A stretch of DNA of 64,000 nt from Notospermus geniculatus (taxonomy: Eukaryota > Nemertea > Pilidiophora > Heteronemertea > Lineidae), in NCBI GenBank assembly GCA_002633025.1, contig NMRB01000065.1, forward strand, positions 272,684 through 336,683, written 5' to 3'. Each line of letters begins with the position of its first letter. Positions within the stretch are counted from its first letter, which is position 1. A program made the translations under genes and the position numbers. Of this stretch, positions 11,417-24,219 are shown piece by piece. The notes under the pieces were generated by a model. It ran no database searches. It was not told the origin of the DNA and saw only the letters and a program-made list of their open reading frames with translations.

Positions 11417-12603
11417 CTTAACTGCTGTATCCCAGGATATCAAGAAATAACAGGATTATTGGGTTCTTTGAAATGTTGTTTCAGAATACAACATTAATGA
11501 ACAGTAACAAATGTTTGATTGCAGAGTGATCAATGGATTAGTAAGACACACATAAAACAACAGCAGAATAAGATGGCTGTGTTGTTTTCTCTTTTCCAAA
11601 CCCGGAAATGTTTACTTGACCCTCGATCGGGCTTTTCCGTACATTTTCCGATTAATCACGAAGGCGATTATTCTTTTTAATTTTTCTAATAATAAACATA
11701 AATGTTACAAATATGAATGTTTAACTGGTTTGAAACTGTATACCGGTATTTCATTTTATCACCACCTGCTATGAAGAATGAATGAAAATTTCATTCACCG
11801 GAAAGACCCGAAGTTTTCCGAGTCCTTTGTCTGCGAGACGGCCATTCTGAAATTTCTGATAACCTTTCGCGCGAGGTGACATTTCAAACCACGCTTTGTG
11901 GCAATTCAGCGCATTGGGTAAGTATTTGCTCGCATTCAGTACACGCATTTATCGATATAGACAATACTGAACTTGTATAATTGACCAATAAATTGTTGTT
12001 TACTGCCGGACACTGAAGGGTTTGTGTTCCTTTTTTTACTCGGGAGTCGAATGTGTGTGTGGCGTGCATGCATGCACTGTTGAGTCGTGTACATGTTGTA
12101 CGTGGTGCACGCCGGGCGTGGAACACTGAGCATGCGCACCTGTGTTACTTCAGTTGACAAAGCAAAAGCTAGAAACTGACTGGTCGTTGGCTATATGATA
12201 TGGGCTCTGCTCTTTGCAAAATGTTCTTCTCTACTCGCCTGGACTGGAGTCTCACTCTGTCAGTCATGTCAGACAGTCTCTCACCACCTTTATCTACGTC
12301 TGTTTGTGTCGTCTGCAAATGCAGTCAGAAATCTGTGTGTGTGACCTCCGCTGCCTCAATCAATCAATGAATCATGTCGATCCTGTCATGTCGTTGAGAA
12401 TGCTTGGATCTCTGACTTCAGTTTGGTCTCGAAATGAGGTCAGTTCAGTTTTCAGCACCAGAAGCAGAATAATGGAATCGTGACCCCTGGAACACCACCG
12501 AAAGTCTACCAAAATATTATAGTCCACAATGCATTTTTCCATTTGCATACGATGCTGCATTGATTGTGCTCAAATATATGACGCTGTCACCCCATCTGTA
12601 GAC

Positions 12604-12660
12604 TGACCAATCAGAAGCAATCAATCATTCGTTGCTCAAGGTTGACTGACCAATCAGAAG
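12604..12660 (+). promoter_or_regulatory. duplicated CCAAT box
   Basis: The word CTGACCAATCAGAAGCAA occurs twice, with CCAAT at 12607-12611 and 12650-12654, 43 bp apart. Paired CCAAT boxes bind NF-Y and are common in animal promoters. The position, upstream of the hnRNP H coding exons and in a head-to-head spacer, fits a promoter; the start site is not visible. Confidence 0.45.
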
Positions 12661-13420
12661 CAAGCATCTGTTGGTGCGAGGTTGAACCTCGATCAATAGA
12701 AATTTACTGATCTTTTGGTGTGTTATTCCCTGTAAGCCTTCCGATGAAGCTATCTGAAGGAATTGCATCAGAACTTGTAATTGAAAATGTAGAGTGAATT
12801 CTTTGGTTTTCTAGGCTGATTATCCTACATCTATGGTTGTTGCTGCCTTGCTGCGACTTTCCTTGAAGAAATTCTGGAGGGCACCCTTTCAGCTAGCTTC
12901 TGTTAATAGATTCAACTCTGCTCGGCTGATTGTGCAGTTACCAAATCTTTTTACGAGGTAACTACCTACTCTTACCATTAGAAGTGGTCTAATTTCCTGC
13001 TGTTCCTACCTTCAAACTGATATCACTTTGTATTCCTTTTTCAGCGTAACTTGATTGTATTCTTTAGAAAATAGGCCTACACTGTAGGTCACCATGATTT
13101 GACATATAAATGTGTGACCTTGTGTAATTGAAACTGACTGCAAGATGGGTTATTCAGTTCCTTCCATATTTGGAAAAACTGGTGTTCCCATGCTGTGGGG
13201 AGCAGATTCCAGTCTTGGAATTACATGTATTGTTCAGAAAATCATATAACATATACAATGAGAGAAATGGCCTAGGTGCAGAAGGGCTTTCCAGTTCAGC
13301 CAGCACATTGATCCTAATGTCCCACTGTTAGATATTTGTACATCAAAGCTGACAAAGTTTTGCAAATACATATTACATTGTTGTATTGTATCCCATTGCA
13401 ATTCAACCATTCCTGAAACT

Positions 13421-13545
13421 CTATCAGCACCAGTGTGCTATTCAGCTAGCTCTTGATTTGCTTTGCAGACAAAATGTTTGCTTCTATCAGCACCAGTGTG
13501 CTATTCAGCTAGCTCTTGATTTGCTTTGCAGACAAAATGTTGCTT
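13421..13545. repeat. two-copy tandem repeat, 63 bp unit
   Basis: Units 13421-13483 and 13484-13545 are identical apart from one T. Each contains CTTGATTTGCTTTGCAG, a plausible 3' splice site, just before the first coding exon of the hnRNP H gene. Confidence 0.85.
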
Positions 13546-13636
13546 CATATTATTGGACCATTGCACCACACTATAACCATTGCTCTGCACTCTGTTGTCT
13601 TTCAGGTTTTGCAGTACAACTGATAACAGTAACACA

Positions 13637-16600
13637 ATGGTTGATATAAAAGAAGAAAGCAACATGGAATCTGAATGTCATATTATTCGTCTGAGAGGGC
13701 TACCATGGAATGCATCAAAAGTCGACATTATTGAATTTTTCAAAGGTGGGAATGCTGTCTTATGTGACTTCTTGACAATTTCTTTTAGCATGGGCGATAG
13801 TTAATGCATTACAGTGAATGGTATAAGGGAGGAGCTGTGCTGTGTTTAATCAAGCTGTCCTATCTCTGTTTCAGACTGTGAAATTGAAGGAGAGGAGGCT
13901 GGTGTCCGCTTGATGACAAATCAACAGGGCAGGCCGAGTGGGGAAGCTTATGTTCACTTGGCATCTGCAGACGACATGGCAAAAGCGATGGAGAAGAACC
14001 ACAAACACATGGGAAAGAGATATATTGAAAGTATGTGAAGGAGGTTTATCACAGCCAACACTTGACTTGGAATTGACTCAATCCTGTGTATGGTGGGATA
14101 TGTGTCTATCTCATATACTTTCTTTGACCGATTGGCTTTTTTCTATTTCAGTATTCAAGACCACTCCAAATGAGATTGATTGGGCGATGAACCGTAGCCA
14201 AGGCAGCCATGACGGTGATGCAGTTGTCAGGCTACGAGGCTTGCCATTTGAAGCTACTAAGGAAGAGGTAGCACACTTCTTCTCAGGTACATGTTACACA
14301 CTTTATCTTTTCCACATAGCACTTGGTATCTCTTGAAGGATGTACTTTTGTCCCTTGGTGGCGCACCTATGTTGAAAGTATACAAAACTTATCCCTCTCT
14401 ACATGTATTTCACTGCATATTGAAAAGAAACTGGCTTTGTTTCCAGCACACATTGCCTTTTTAAATAGGGGGAAGCTTATGATTTATTGGAAAGATGGTG
14501 ATTCACTAGGCTATTTCAATGCAACTTGAGTGTGTCGATGAACAAGTCACTGCATAGACCAGCTATTGCCTGCTGCACACTTTCATTTGACTACCTTGTT
14601 GAGAGATTCTAGTCATGTTCACTTTCAAAATGTCCAAAGGCTTGGTTTGCTCTCTCTCTGTACAGTATCGAAGTTAGGCTGGTCTGGTAGCTGTAGTGTT
14701 ATTGCCATACGTTATGAGGCCTACTACTATAGCCTAGGGAAATGTAGAGTAACCGGGAATGTTTGATCATTTTGTCAATATCATATATCGTAGAAGATGC
14801 ACTGGGTTATGAAGTGTTGCCTTGGCCCGGTTTTTCCCAACATCAGCTTGCAAATCCACACATAAAGAATTGCAGCACATGTACATACAGCAGATTCTGT
14901 TGAAATCATTGCCATACAAACAAAGGGAAGTTGCAAGATGAAACCACATGATTCACTGAAGGGTTAGAACTGGCTGAAGATCCTTGCTCGTTTGGTTATT
15001 TGTGGGATCTTTGCATCATGTTTCGTGTTTCCTTAGCAATGGGAAATTTCGTACCATCTCTAGATGTTACATTCTCATTATCTTCATGCTTAGGAAACAG
15101 TTGTTAGGCTTTGGTTAGGCCTACTGCTGCTGGGTCCTGTGTAGAAATATTGTTCAATACATGTAGCTATTTTACTGTTGCATAATATGCCATTATTTTC
15201 AGGACTTGTTGAATGCTTTTGATAATGACATGTATTGATGTTTTTCTTATTGGCTTGGGTTTATAGGGTTGGAGATCAAACCTAAAGGGATAACTTTCGT
15301 TAAAAACTTTGATGATCGGCGGGACGGAGGGAAGTTTGACCAAAAGGGGCGTCACAGTGGGTCGGCCTTTGTACAGTTTAAATCACCTGAAATCGCAGAA
15401 CAGGCATTGAAGAAGGACAGGTGTTATATGGGGCCAAGGTGGGACTGAGGACTGGGCCAGCGGGACTGGTTTGATGCATTTCTCCTTTATATTATCATAT
15501 ACTTTGCTCAGAAGTAACTTCTTGTGCTACTTGTAAAATGTGCAGTGATTTTTTGGGATGTTTGTAACTTTTCTGGCATTTGTCTGTCACGTTTTGACTG
15601 ATTCAGATGCCTCATGAAATGCTCGTATATCAAACGAGAACAAGGTTAAAGGGACCTTGAGTCTTGTAGCACAAAAAGTTCACACTAGGTGGAATATTTC
15701 CTGAACATATTCCAATGCCATTACCAATTTGATATGGTTCTGTTCTTGTAATATGCCAGGGGTGGGCGGTTGGTCCTGAGAAATTCCCTTCCTATCATTA
15801 GGTATCATAGATTGGACTCCGGTTTGGGTTGCATGCTTTTTGTTCAAGGACCCCTTATCAAAGATTCCTTCGGGGCCAGAGCTAGCAATACCTGAGGACT
15901 ATGCCTGTGGGAAGGCCGCATATTCTGTACCTATCAGGGGTGGGTTTCATTCCAGCTGTTTCCAAATGATTCATCTACATTTACAGGTTAATGACAAATT
16001 TTCAGCTCTGGTCCTTGATTTCTTCTATTCCTATCCCGTTTTATTTTCGAACTCGGCTGGGTGTGGAAAGAACAGCCACTGAATTCCCAAAACAAAGACA
16101 TGATAGTCAGTTCAATGCTAAATCAAAATGTGTGCTAAATTGGGGTTGGCATTTGTAGCCACCTGGGGGTTTATTCCGAGAACAGGTTGCCATGTCATTG
16201 TTGATGTAAATTTTTCTAACATGAATGTTTGTTACCTGGGATAAGTTTGTTTCATTTTACTTCAAAAGGGGCTCTACAGTGCCATAGTGTGATACATTGG
16301 TTTCCACCTTACATGCCTAACATACATCTGACCTTTGGGGTCAAAACCAAAGTAGAAAGTTCTGAGTTGGATACCATTAGAATCCCCTTCAGTTTGTTTT
16401 TTTTTGGCTGCAAGATACCTCATGTGTCAGTTTTGAAAATAGAACCTTGTGACAGAGATTAAAACAGTTACAAATACACAAAATGTATTCTTGTGACTGT
16501 TGTGGTATGTGTCTGTAAACGTCTTATGCCTCCTGTGTTCCTGTGACAAGTTTGAAATATGTGTTAAACTCAGCTTGGAAATGCAGTTAAAATACAAGAG

Positions 16601-18418
16601 AATGTGTATTCCTTGTGTATTCCTTGTTGAGTTGTCACATATTTCTGCGAGAGAGAACGGTCTCTCATCTGTGCCGACTCGTTTTAGGTACGTGGAGGTG
16701 TTCAAGAGTTCTGAAGGAGAGCTTGAACAGGTGATGACTCAGCAGCAGAGGATGCAGGGCATTAGACCATTCCCGAACCGCCCTGGACCGTATGACCGTA
16801 TGGATCATATGAGAATGGGGCCTGGAATGATGAGAAGTGGCCGAGGACGAATGGGCATGAAACCGTATCGTGACTTCCCTGACAATGGTAAGAAATTCTC
16901 TTCATTGATAAGTCTTTCCTTGCTCGGTGTTTTCAGCATAAAGAGTTCATCGTGGATACTGGGTATTGGGTACTTTTGGACTGTGATATCAGTAAAAGTT
17001 ATTTCTCATCGCCTTGCTCCTAATTTCAGGTTTCTATGATGAAGACTATGATAGCTACGATAGTTATGGCATGGGAGATGGCTACAGCATGGGATCACGC
17101 CGAGGTGGATACGGCAGTGGAATGGGGATGATGAATCGTAATGGTGGTTTTGGCAACCAAGCTCGTATGGGCGGGATGAGTCGATCTGGCAGTAGTGGAG
17201 GGAGCAGCGGCGGCGGTAGTGGTTCTGCCAATCGTGGTTCACCAGGATGGCATTACCAGAGCTGCACAGGTCACCATTGTCACATGAGAGGTCTCCCATT
17301 TACAGCAACAGAAAAAGATATTCGTGAAGTGAGTTGACTGGTCGCTTTTATTTCAATCTCATGACTGAACCACTTTGCAACTGAAATTTGCGTCATTATG
17401 ACCTAATCATGACATATCGCTAGTGCATTTAAGTATGCAATGCCATGGTGATGTCATGGACTGCAATTCCAGTCATGATTAATTATGGGTGTACTTGTGC
17501 ACCTGACTGTGAATGGGCTTGCAAGTTTGTTGGGATCAGTCTACCTTCTTGCCAATGTTACTGTGTTGTTTATTGCAGTTCTTCAGTGGTTTACACCCTG
17601 TCCATGTAGAAATCCACTTGAAGCCAAACCGACAAGCAACAGGAGAAGCTGATGTTGATTTCAGTTGTCATGAGGATGCCAAGATAGCGTACAAGAGAGA
17701 TAGACAAATGATGGGTTAGTCTCTGTATAGATTATCTTTTTCCTTCAATCTTAGTCTGCATGCATCTGATTTCATGTATGACCTGTTACATGTACATTGT
17801 ATATTGACAGCAATATTCAGTTGAACTTGGGGAAACAGGCTGAAATTTGGTATTTGGTACTATGATGTTAGAACTTGGAAGCTGTGATGTTAGTTGATCC
17901 TTGTCGGCTCTTTTCCAGGTGATCGCTACATCGAGTTGTTCCTCCACTCAACCCCTGGCAATGACTTCAGCGGTGGGAGTATGGAGAGTGACAGTTGTAT
18001 GATGGGCAGTGGAGGTGGTGGATATGGTAGTAGTATGGGAGGAGGTAATGGCTACGGGCAGTCTGGTAAGTATCTAACTTAGAGTTGTATTACAAGTCAT
18101 TTTGCGTGAGATTCTCACAAGAGAATGATACTTGGTGGGGTTGCTGGGTGGCTGTGCTACTACTCTAAAGAAAGTCAACAAGAGGAAATGCACTTCAAAA
18201 ATTGATTTCATGGGATTCAGTGACATACTGTTGTGCCACCCTCGGGAAACTTCTCCGTGTACATCTCTGCAGATGCTCTCCTTTCAGGTAACTTCTTTGG
18301 AAGCGGAATGTCTGGAAGCAGTGGAATGGGAGGCATGGGGAGTGGCCGGATGGGAGGCTACGGAGGCAGTGGAAGTGGTATGGGCATGGGAGGAAACAAC
18401 TACACACCATTCTCATAA
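13637..18418 (+). CDS. HNRNPH1: hnRNP H/F-family RNA-binding protein (complete, 9 coding exons)
   Basis: Nuclear G-tract RNA-binding protein that regulates splicing and 3'-end formation. Exons: 13637-13745, 13875-14030, 14152-14286, 15267-15438, 16688-16887, 17030-17328, 17579-17714, 17919-18065 and 18288-18418; the sum is 1485 nt, 494 aa, and every phase closes. Three quasi-RRMs are visible: qRRM1 near residues 15-90 (RLRGLPW), qRRM2 near 113-200 (VRLRGLPF, FFSGLEIKPKGIT) and qRRM3 near 340-415 (HMRGLPF, FFSGLHPVHVEI). RPGPYDRM and glycine/tyrosine/methionine-rich linkers between qRRM2 and qRRM3 and after qRRM3 match the GYR and GY domains. Vertebrates have HNRNPH1, H2, H3 and F; this looks like the single invertebrate relative, so the symbol is by family only. 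GRSF1 is excluded by the glycine-rich tails. Confidence 0.94.
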
Positions 18419-18652
18419 AGGAAACTGAACAAAAAGACTGTTTTTTTGCAACTGGTGATTGTATTGTACTTCACTGGCACTTCGCTCATTTGTCTGATTT
18501 GTACTGAATGGATTTAGCATCATCGTTAGAGGATCTTCGCATTCCTGTCTTTTTCGGTTCATGAGATGAACTTCTGATGTAGTGACACTGTTCCCAGTCA
18601 TTTATCTGAAGAAGTGCGCTTAGCTTCTGCGAATGTTACCCGTGCAAGGAGC

Positions 18653-18658
18653 AATAAA
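18653..18658 (+). promoter_or_regulatory. poly(A) signal of the hnRNP H gene
   Basis: AATAAA lies about 235 nt after the stop codon at 18416-18418; a second AATAAA is at 18892-18897. Either could end the transcript. Confidence 0.55.
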
Positions 18659-18899
18659 ACATAGCTGTATGTCAGTATGGTGTTAAATGATACGTAGTGA
18701 GATCCCTTGTTAATACAACTTCATTGTCCTATTGTGACAACCACCAAGTGTTTGACTCTCTTGTAATCTTTAATTTGTGTAAAAAGGTAGCATTACCAAG
18801 TATCAGTGGTTTGCATGTAGTGTATTACTGTCATACTTCTTGGAATCATCAAGGGGAAATTTTATGGTTGCTGTCACTATGCCTCATGTACAATAAATG

Positions 18900-19900
18900 T
18901 ATGTGGTTCAAGAACAAGTTCCGCACGTATTCTTGTATATAAAGTAATTCAAAGGGTCTTGCATTTCCATCTTGATCAACTGGTTGCAGTAGCTTTGAAT
19001 TGATGTACACGTTCTTGATTGTACTGTTTACAGCGACAAGACTAACAGAGGTCCTCTGTATCATGATGACCTAGTCTAAATCTGCTTTGACCAGTGTCGG
19101 TTGCAGCAGTTGAAATTTCTGTTTACATTCTATGGAGGATACTCCAGTAAGTTGTAGACTTTCATTTTCATTATCTCTTCATCATGTCATTCGTGGCGTT
19201 GTAGACGTTGTCATTAGTAAAATCCCTTTTTTATGTGAAATTCACTTGATTTGTTATTTCCTTTTCCTGGTTCATTGAATTATGCAAATTTACAATTTGT
19301 GCATGACAGTTGTTTCACTGTATTATCTCAGTCTCTCTGGAGACTGTTCTGGGGGAACTCAAGGAGCAGCTCATTCAGCGCTCACTTGATTCTTTCAGAC
19401 CAGTTGAGAATACGAAGTGGTGACCTGGGCAGCAATTGAACCCATAACTTCTCGGCTGAAGTCTGATACTCGGTTACTGCAGCACATGCTATCCAGTGGA
19501 CGTCCACAACACTTTTACCTGAGTGGAGTGGCCAAGTGTACATGTGGATCATCCAATCGCCAAGTGGGGACATGTAAAACGATCTTTTGAGCTTGATGTG
19601 TGAAAACATATTCCTCCACTTGGGATAACTATTCGAGGTACCTGTGTTTCACAGCTTTTTGGAACCCACCAGTCAAGGAAGATGACACAACACTGGGTGC
19701 TGAATTGGAAGGGAATAGCAGCATGTATCTATGTGCAATCTATGACACCCAATCAAGAGAGCAAGGAATCCCACCAAATACGACTTACCGTAAAGTTCTG
19801 ATATGATCATTTATTTACACCATAATTATGGGAGTTGAACAGTAGATTCGTTTGTAATGCAATGATCAAGGAAAAGCTTTAAAGTGAACTTCTTAGCATC
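18900..19900. other. spacer between convergent hnRNP H and RBM22
   Basis: No coding exon seen. It holds a degraded tRNA-like stretch (19400-19520) and the likely 3' ends of both neighbours. Confidence 0.55.
19400..19520 (-). repeat. tRNA-like SINE fragment
   Basis: On the minus strand the stretch reads ATAGCATGTGCTGCAGTAAC and, about 50 bases on, GGGTTCAATTGCTGCCCAGG, which resembles a degenerate A box and B box. No tail is clear. Confidence 0.35.
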
Positions 19901-19902
19901 TG

Positions 19903-19908
19903 TTTATT
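19903..19908 (-). promoter_or_regulatory. candidate poly(A) signal of RBM22
   Basis: AATAAA on the minus strand, about 130 nt past the RBM22 stop codon; another is at 19810-19815. Confidence 0.45.
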
Positions 19909-20036
19909 TCATCCTGTATTTTTTTCAAATAGTTCAAGCCCTGAATCAATTTCAGGAAGTCCATAATTCTGTCATGACAAAGTCCAATAAAAAGTTCAAT
20001 AAAAACTGAAATCGCTCAAGGGGGATTCTGAATTTA

Positions 20037-23000
20037 TCATGATGTTGAGACAGCCGTTGCAACAATGTTTACTCCAGGTACGCTGACGCTGACTCCAGGT
20101 GCTCCCATACGTGTCGGGTCTTGTGAGGGATAGTGGACTGGCATTACTGCTCGCTGGAGCTGTACAGGTGGCCGCATGGGTGGAGGTCGCATGGGCATCA
20201 TTCCCGGTGGTGGTGGAGGAAGCCGCATACCTGGAAGAGATCCGTATTTGATGACAAAATGTTAACTTCTGATAAAATGTCAACTTCTGATCTGATTCAA
20301 TGGTGATTCCAGACATTTATCAATACCGATAATATGGACAAAGGGTGTGTTAATTACCTGGAGGTGGTCCAAAATGAGGGGGTAGTGGGCGGGGGAGGAA
20401 ACCTATCGGAGGTGGCCCTCTCATCATTGGTGGACCCATGCCCGGATGTAACGGCATCATAGGATGTGGCGCCAAACCAAAGTAGTTATTACCAATGCCA
20501 AGATCACCCATCTCTTCTGGAGGAAGTGGTAAAGCTGGAATGAGACAGAGAGTAAAATGAGATTAGGGTACCGGTATGTTTGCCACAGATACTTCATACA
20601 GCCATAAAACTAACTGGCAGCCAGGGAGGCAGTGGCAGTATCGGATCCTGTCATTTTAGAGGTTTGGGGTTTGATTTCTACTGAGACCCTAAGAATAGAA
20701 GTATACAAATACAGGGTTACAACTGAGGCCTGGTTAATAATTTTTTAGAAGATCTCTGATGGGCCTAGCATAGAAAGCAATAGGGAAGTGTCCGGTGAAC
20801 ACCGAAATATTAAAGAAACAATCCTCACCTCCAGGTAGGCCTGGCACTGGTTCATATCCCTTATCGCTGTCACTTCCATCTTGTTTTGGTGCGGGTACTG
20901 CTGCCTGTGATCGACCCCACTTAATATTTAACCGCCGTCCACTGATTATCAATCGATTAAATGACTTCTCACATGCTGTCTCTGCCGCCTGTCGCTGTGT
21001 GAACTGAACAAATGCACACTGCTGTTTCGTTACCATGGTAACTGATCGTATTTCACCGAATTGATAGAAATGGTCCCTGGAATATGATGAAAACTGTTAG
21101 TGAACAAGGAAAGAATTGAAAGCTGAAATTGCACATTACAAGTATATTGGCCCTGGGGTATAATGAGTTTGAGAATATTTAGGGATTTGTTGGCAAGCAT
21201 TTATCATACCTAAGCTCTTTTTCTGTGATTTTATCCCCTAAGTTTCCCACATATAATGTGGTAATCGTCTTGTCTTCTGGAGGTTCCAAAGTTGGCATAC
21301 TTGTATAACGTGTCATCAGTTTATCAGCCACGGGATCATTTATACCATAGTATCTGTCCTTGATGTTCTGATCTGCAAGAGGGTCCTCTGGATCTGTGGG
21401 TTTCTCATGTCTGGAAATGACGTTGTACAACACGTATAAGAGACACAACAGAGAGAGAGAGAACATGTTTATTCAGCCCGGTTTCCAAAAAGATTCATTT
21501 TGCCATAAGTGATGCTCATGCAATCTAGTTCACAAACAACCCCTGGATGTTTCAATTCTCACACACAGATATTGCCATACTCACCTGTAGGGACACTCCT
21601 CTCCTCTTCTGCATTCCCCTTTCACCCAAAAAGAACATATGTGTGGTCGATTACGTTTGTAGTACGGTGTTGTTCGTGCAAGTTTTAGTAGCATATCACT
21701 GGGAGCCTGGGCCTTGCCAGCAAGCGCTCCAACAGGGCTCGCTCCATCTGAATTTGCAATCTGAAAACACAGAAATTTGTCTGGTAAAATATCAGGAAGC
21801 TCAAGCGTCAGCTAACAAAAACTCACAGCTCTTCATTCAAAATCTAAATACACTAAATGCATAGATATTATTGATATAATAGTTAAGACTAAAATACTGG
21901 CAGTTTTTAGAAGTCCATCTTACCGCAGTTTCCATGTTCTGAGTGTAGTATTCTTTATTAACATCAGATTTTGGCATCTCATCCTGGATCTTCAATGCTG
22001 CGTCGCGAACTTGGATAGGTAAGCCTGCAAACAAAAATAAAGGAACTGCACTGCATGGCTACACATAAAGTTAAATACCGGTAAAGTTTAAGTACCCTCC
22101 ACAGCAAAAATATTTCTTTTTTTAAAATACACTAACAATATGACAATAGCTTGTACTTGACCATCAATAGCCCTCATAACGAATACTTCTCCCATTTATT
22201 CTTTTCTTGACCTTGTCTTCATTTGACTTACCATACTCTAGATCTAAGAGACAGGTCTGACAAACATTCTTTAATTTTGAACATGTCTGGCAAACTTCTG
22301 TCTTCTTGAACCTCATGCGAGCTCCTGGACACCATCTGAACACTGTGAATGGTCTGGCACAGATCTTGCATTCTCTGCCATATTTCTCTTTGGTCTGAAA
22401 ATGAGAGTCACAATGTGTTATTTCCTCCAATAAATAATTTCCTCTAGTAAACATAACTCCTAAGTGTTATGCCATGCTTGTCAAGACAAAAGGAATCACT
22501 ACTACACAGTACTCACCATCCGTATATAAGGATTATCTCCCAAACATGTCTGACACAAAGTTGGAAATTCCTGGAAAGAAAAAGTAACTGAATCATCTCT
22601 CAAATAGTGGTGCTGTGCTGCATGAAACGTCAGACAAATGGTCAAATTCACCATGAGGCCTAACCGGGTACGGAAAAAGACCAGCAGTATTTCGGTGTAT
22701 TCCGGCAGATTCCGGTGACGTGTATTCCGGTCTTCTTATGAACCGGGCATAACCCTCCCGTAAACATGGTAAATTTAACAATCTGGATTATCTGGAGACT
22801 GCTTCTTTAACTTTATGAAGGCAGGCCTATCGAGAACTTGAAGACAACGGAAGGCTGTGCCATTGGTGCTGAAAGATTGATTGTTGTACTAGTTCCCTAC
22901 AAGTATAGCTGTGGCACAAAAACCGAAATTCGAAGAAAAATGCGCCCCCTTTCGCCGAAACTTTGCACCATCATCACTGCCTTGTTGGTGATTGGTGATA

Positions 23001-23183
23001 TTCGAAAGTTTTGAGACATTTTCTCAACAGCTCGGCGACTTCCTACATACAAACCCACTGTATTTCGAATCTATGGCATATCGAGTACTTATTAAACTAG
23101 AATAAGAGGTCAATGAAAAAGTTTTGTACCGAATCTTCCCAATTTTGTCGGTTGTACGTATTCGCACTTTTCGAGGTAGCCAT
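20037..23183 (-). CDS. RBM22: RBM22, pre-mRNA-splicing factor (complete, 9 exons)
   Basis: Component of the activated spliceosome (yeast Ecm2/Cwc2 role) that contacts U6 snRNA and the catalytic centre. Exons on the minus strand: 23130-23183, 22517-22570, 22232-22394, 21924-22024, 21585-21760, 21210-21410, 20829-21076, 20358-20534 and 20037-20230; the sum is 1368 nt, 455 aa, against about 420 in human. The start reads [17 protein letters not shown]. An N-terminal cysteine-rich zinc module carries [29 protein letters not shown] and [19 protein letters not shown] finger follows ([19 protein letters not shown]), then one RRM ([20 protein letters not shown] ... QCAFVQF) and a proline/methionine-rich tail holding [14 protein letters not shown]. 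The extra length is in that tail. It is head-to-head with STOML1. Confidence 0.95.
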
Positions 23184-23190
23184 CTTGGAA
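23176..23190 (-). promoter_or_regulatory. YY1-like motif at the RBM22 start codon
   Basis: On the gene strand the start codon sits in TTCCAAGATGGCTACC, whose AAGATGGC core is the YY1 consensus core often found at 5' ends of housekeeping genes. Family knowledge plus position; not shown to be functional. Confidence 0.4.
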
Positions 23191-24180
23191 AAGGAGTATC
23201 AGAAGTTCAACGATTCTCAGGATATTTACCAAATTTGATATAAGTACGTGATCACATCCCCCAAAATTGTATGTTTATATTATTAATGTATCACAATTAA
23301 ATAAAAAATATTTTAGATGAAATTTTGGTCATTAAATTGCTTTAGCTAAAAAAAGTGACACAGACGCAAATCCTACGTATCGATCTCCGTGAATAACCGC
23401 TGAGGAATATGATGAATGTCAACAACATCTTTGCTTTGAAAGGCCAATAAATCTATATATTTATTCCATAAAAACGCGTCCAACCGTGTTGATATTACCC
23501 TTTTCAGTTAGATCTGTGTTCTGAAATCCGTTTGATAACTAGATTTCTTATATTACCTTTGACCTTTGTGAGTATTTGTTTGTTGTGTTGGCCTTCCCTT
23601 GGGCTTGGCCTTGCTTGGCCCCCCTGGCCCTCTTCTGACTCTGTGCCTGTGGTGCTCTGGTCTGGGCCTGGGTGGGTTGTTGGGGGGTGTCCCCACCATA
23701 TATATAGGGATAGGCCTAATGACCATGCTATTGCCTAGGCCCTGTCATGCATGTCATGATGTAGCCTATATATATAGGCCTACTCTTCATTCCAGTTCCG
23801 ATTGGCGCGAGGTTTATCAGCGATAGCTCCGCAACGCCTGGCCCGATTTTGATGAATTATACATCAATCGACTTGTCTTTCTTTGCGGTATCTTATAATC
23901 CAAGTTTCATCGCGATATTCCCACTATTTCTCGATATTTTGACCCCTGTACATTTGCACGCGAGGTTGTGTACAAAGTGTAGTTCCGCGATTTGGCCGCT
24001 ACGAGCGCTGTGTTTTGCGAGGTCGCGTCGATTTTTCGTAGGGGTGGGCAGCTGCTCCTGCGTTCACGTGTTCAGCGGAGTTTTTCCCTGTGAGTTTATG
24101 AGCTAGAAATANCAGGGTGGGATATTGTCAATCTTGCTCATAGTCATGCCTCTGTCAATGGACAATGTTCTCTGTTTCAG
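23184..24180. other. head-to-head intergenic region RBM22 / STOML1
   Basis: Promoter-bearing spacer without a coding exon. Its right half (23825-24111) consists of dispersed repeat sequence that recurs at 40403-40546 and, inverted, at 41033-41094. A single N at 24112 marks an assembly join at the repeat's end. Confidence 0.55.
23825..24111 (+). repeat. dispersed repeat, copy 1
   Basis: The part 23968-24111 matches 40403-40546 in the same orientation (shared GAGCGCTGTGTTTTGCG and GTCGCGTCGATTTTTCGTAG). The part 23825-23889 matches 41033-41094 in opposite orientation (shared CAATCGACTTGTCTTTCT). So the same family occurs twice in this window with different arrangement; the element ends are not resolved. 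Confidence 0.7.
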
Positions 24181-24219
24181 GTTTTCATATCTTTGAAATG
24201 CAAGTGATTTGACCCAGTG

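Larger units (their letters stand above)
11417..13604. other. head-to-head intergenic region MOB1 / hnRNP H
   Basis: No coding exon recognised. It should hold the two promoters and the 5' untranslated exon(s) of the hnRNP H gene, whose coding exon opens at an acceptor at 13603-13604. Open frames at 11884-12560 show no family signature. Confidence 0.55.

Noticed and set aside
11884-12560. Several 60-90 codon frames between MOB1 and hnRNP H
   Set aside because: Cys/Ser/Thr-rich with no family motif or splice context; chance frames in a promoter spacer.
17006-17299. 97-codon - strand frame rich in Cys/His/Ser
   Set aside because: Antisense shadow of the glycine-rich exon of the hnRNP H gene.
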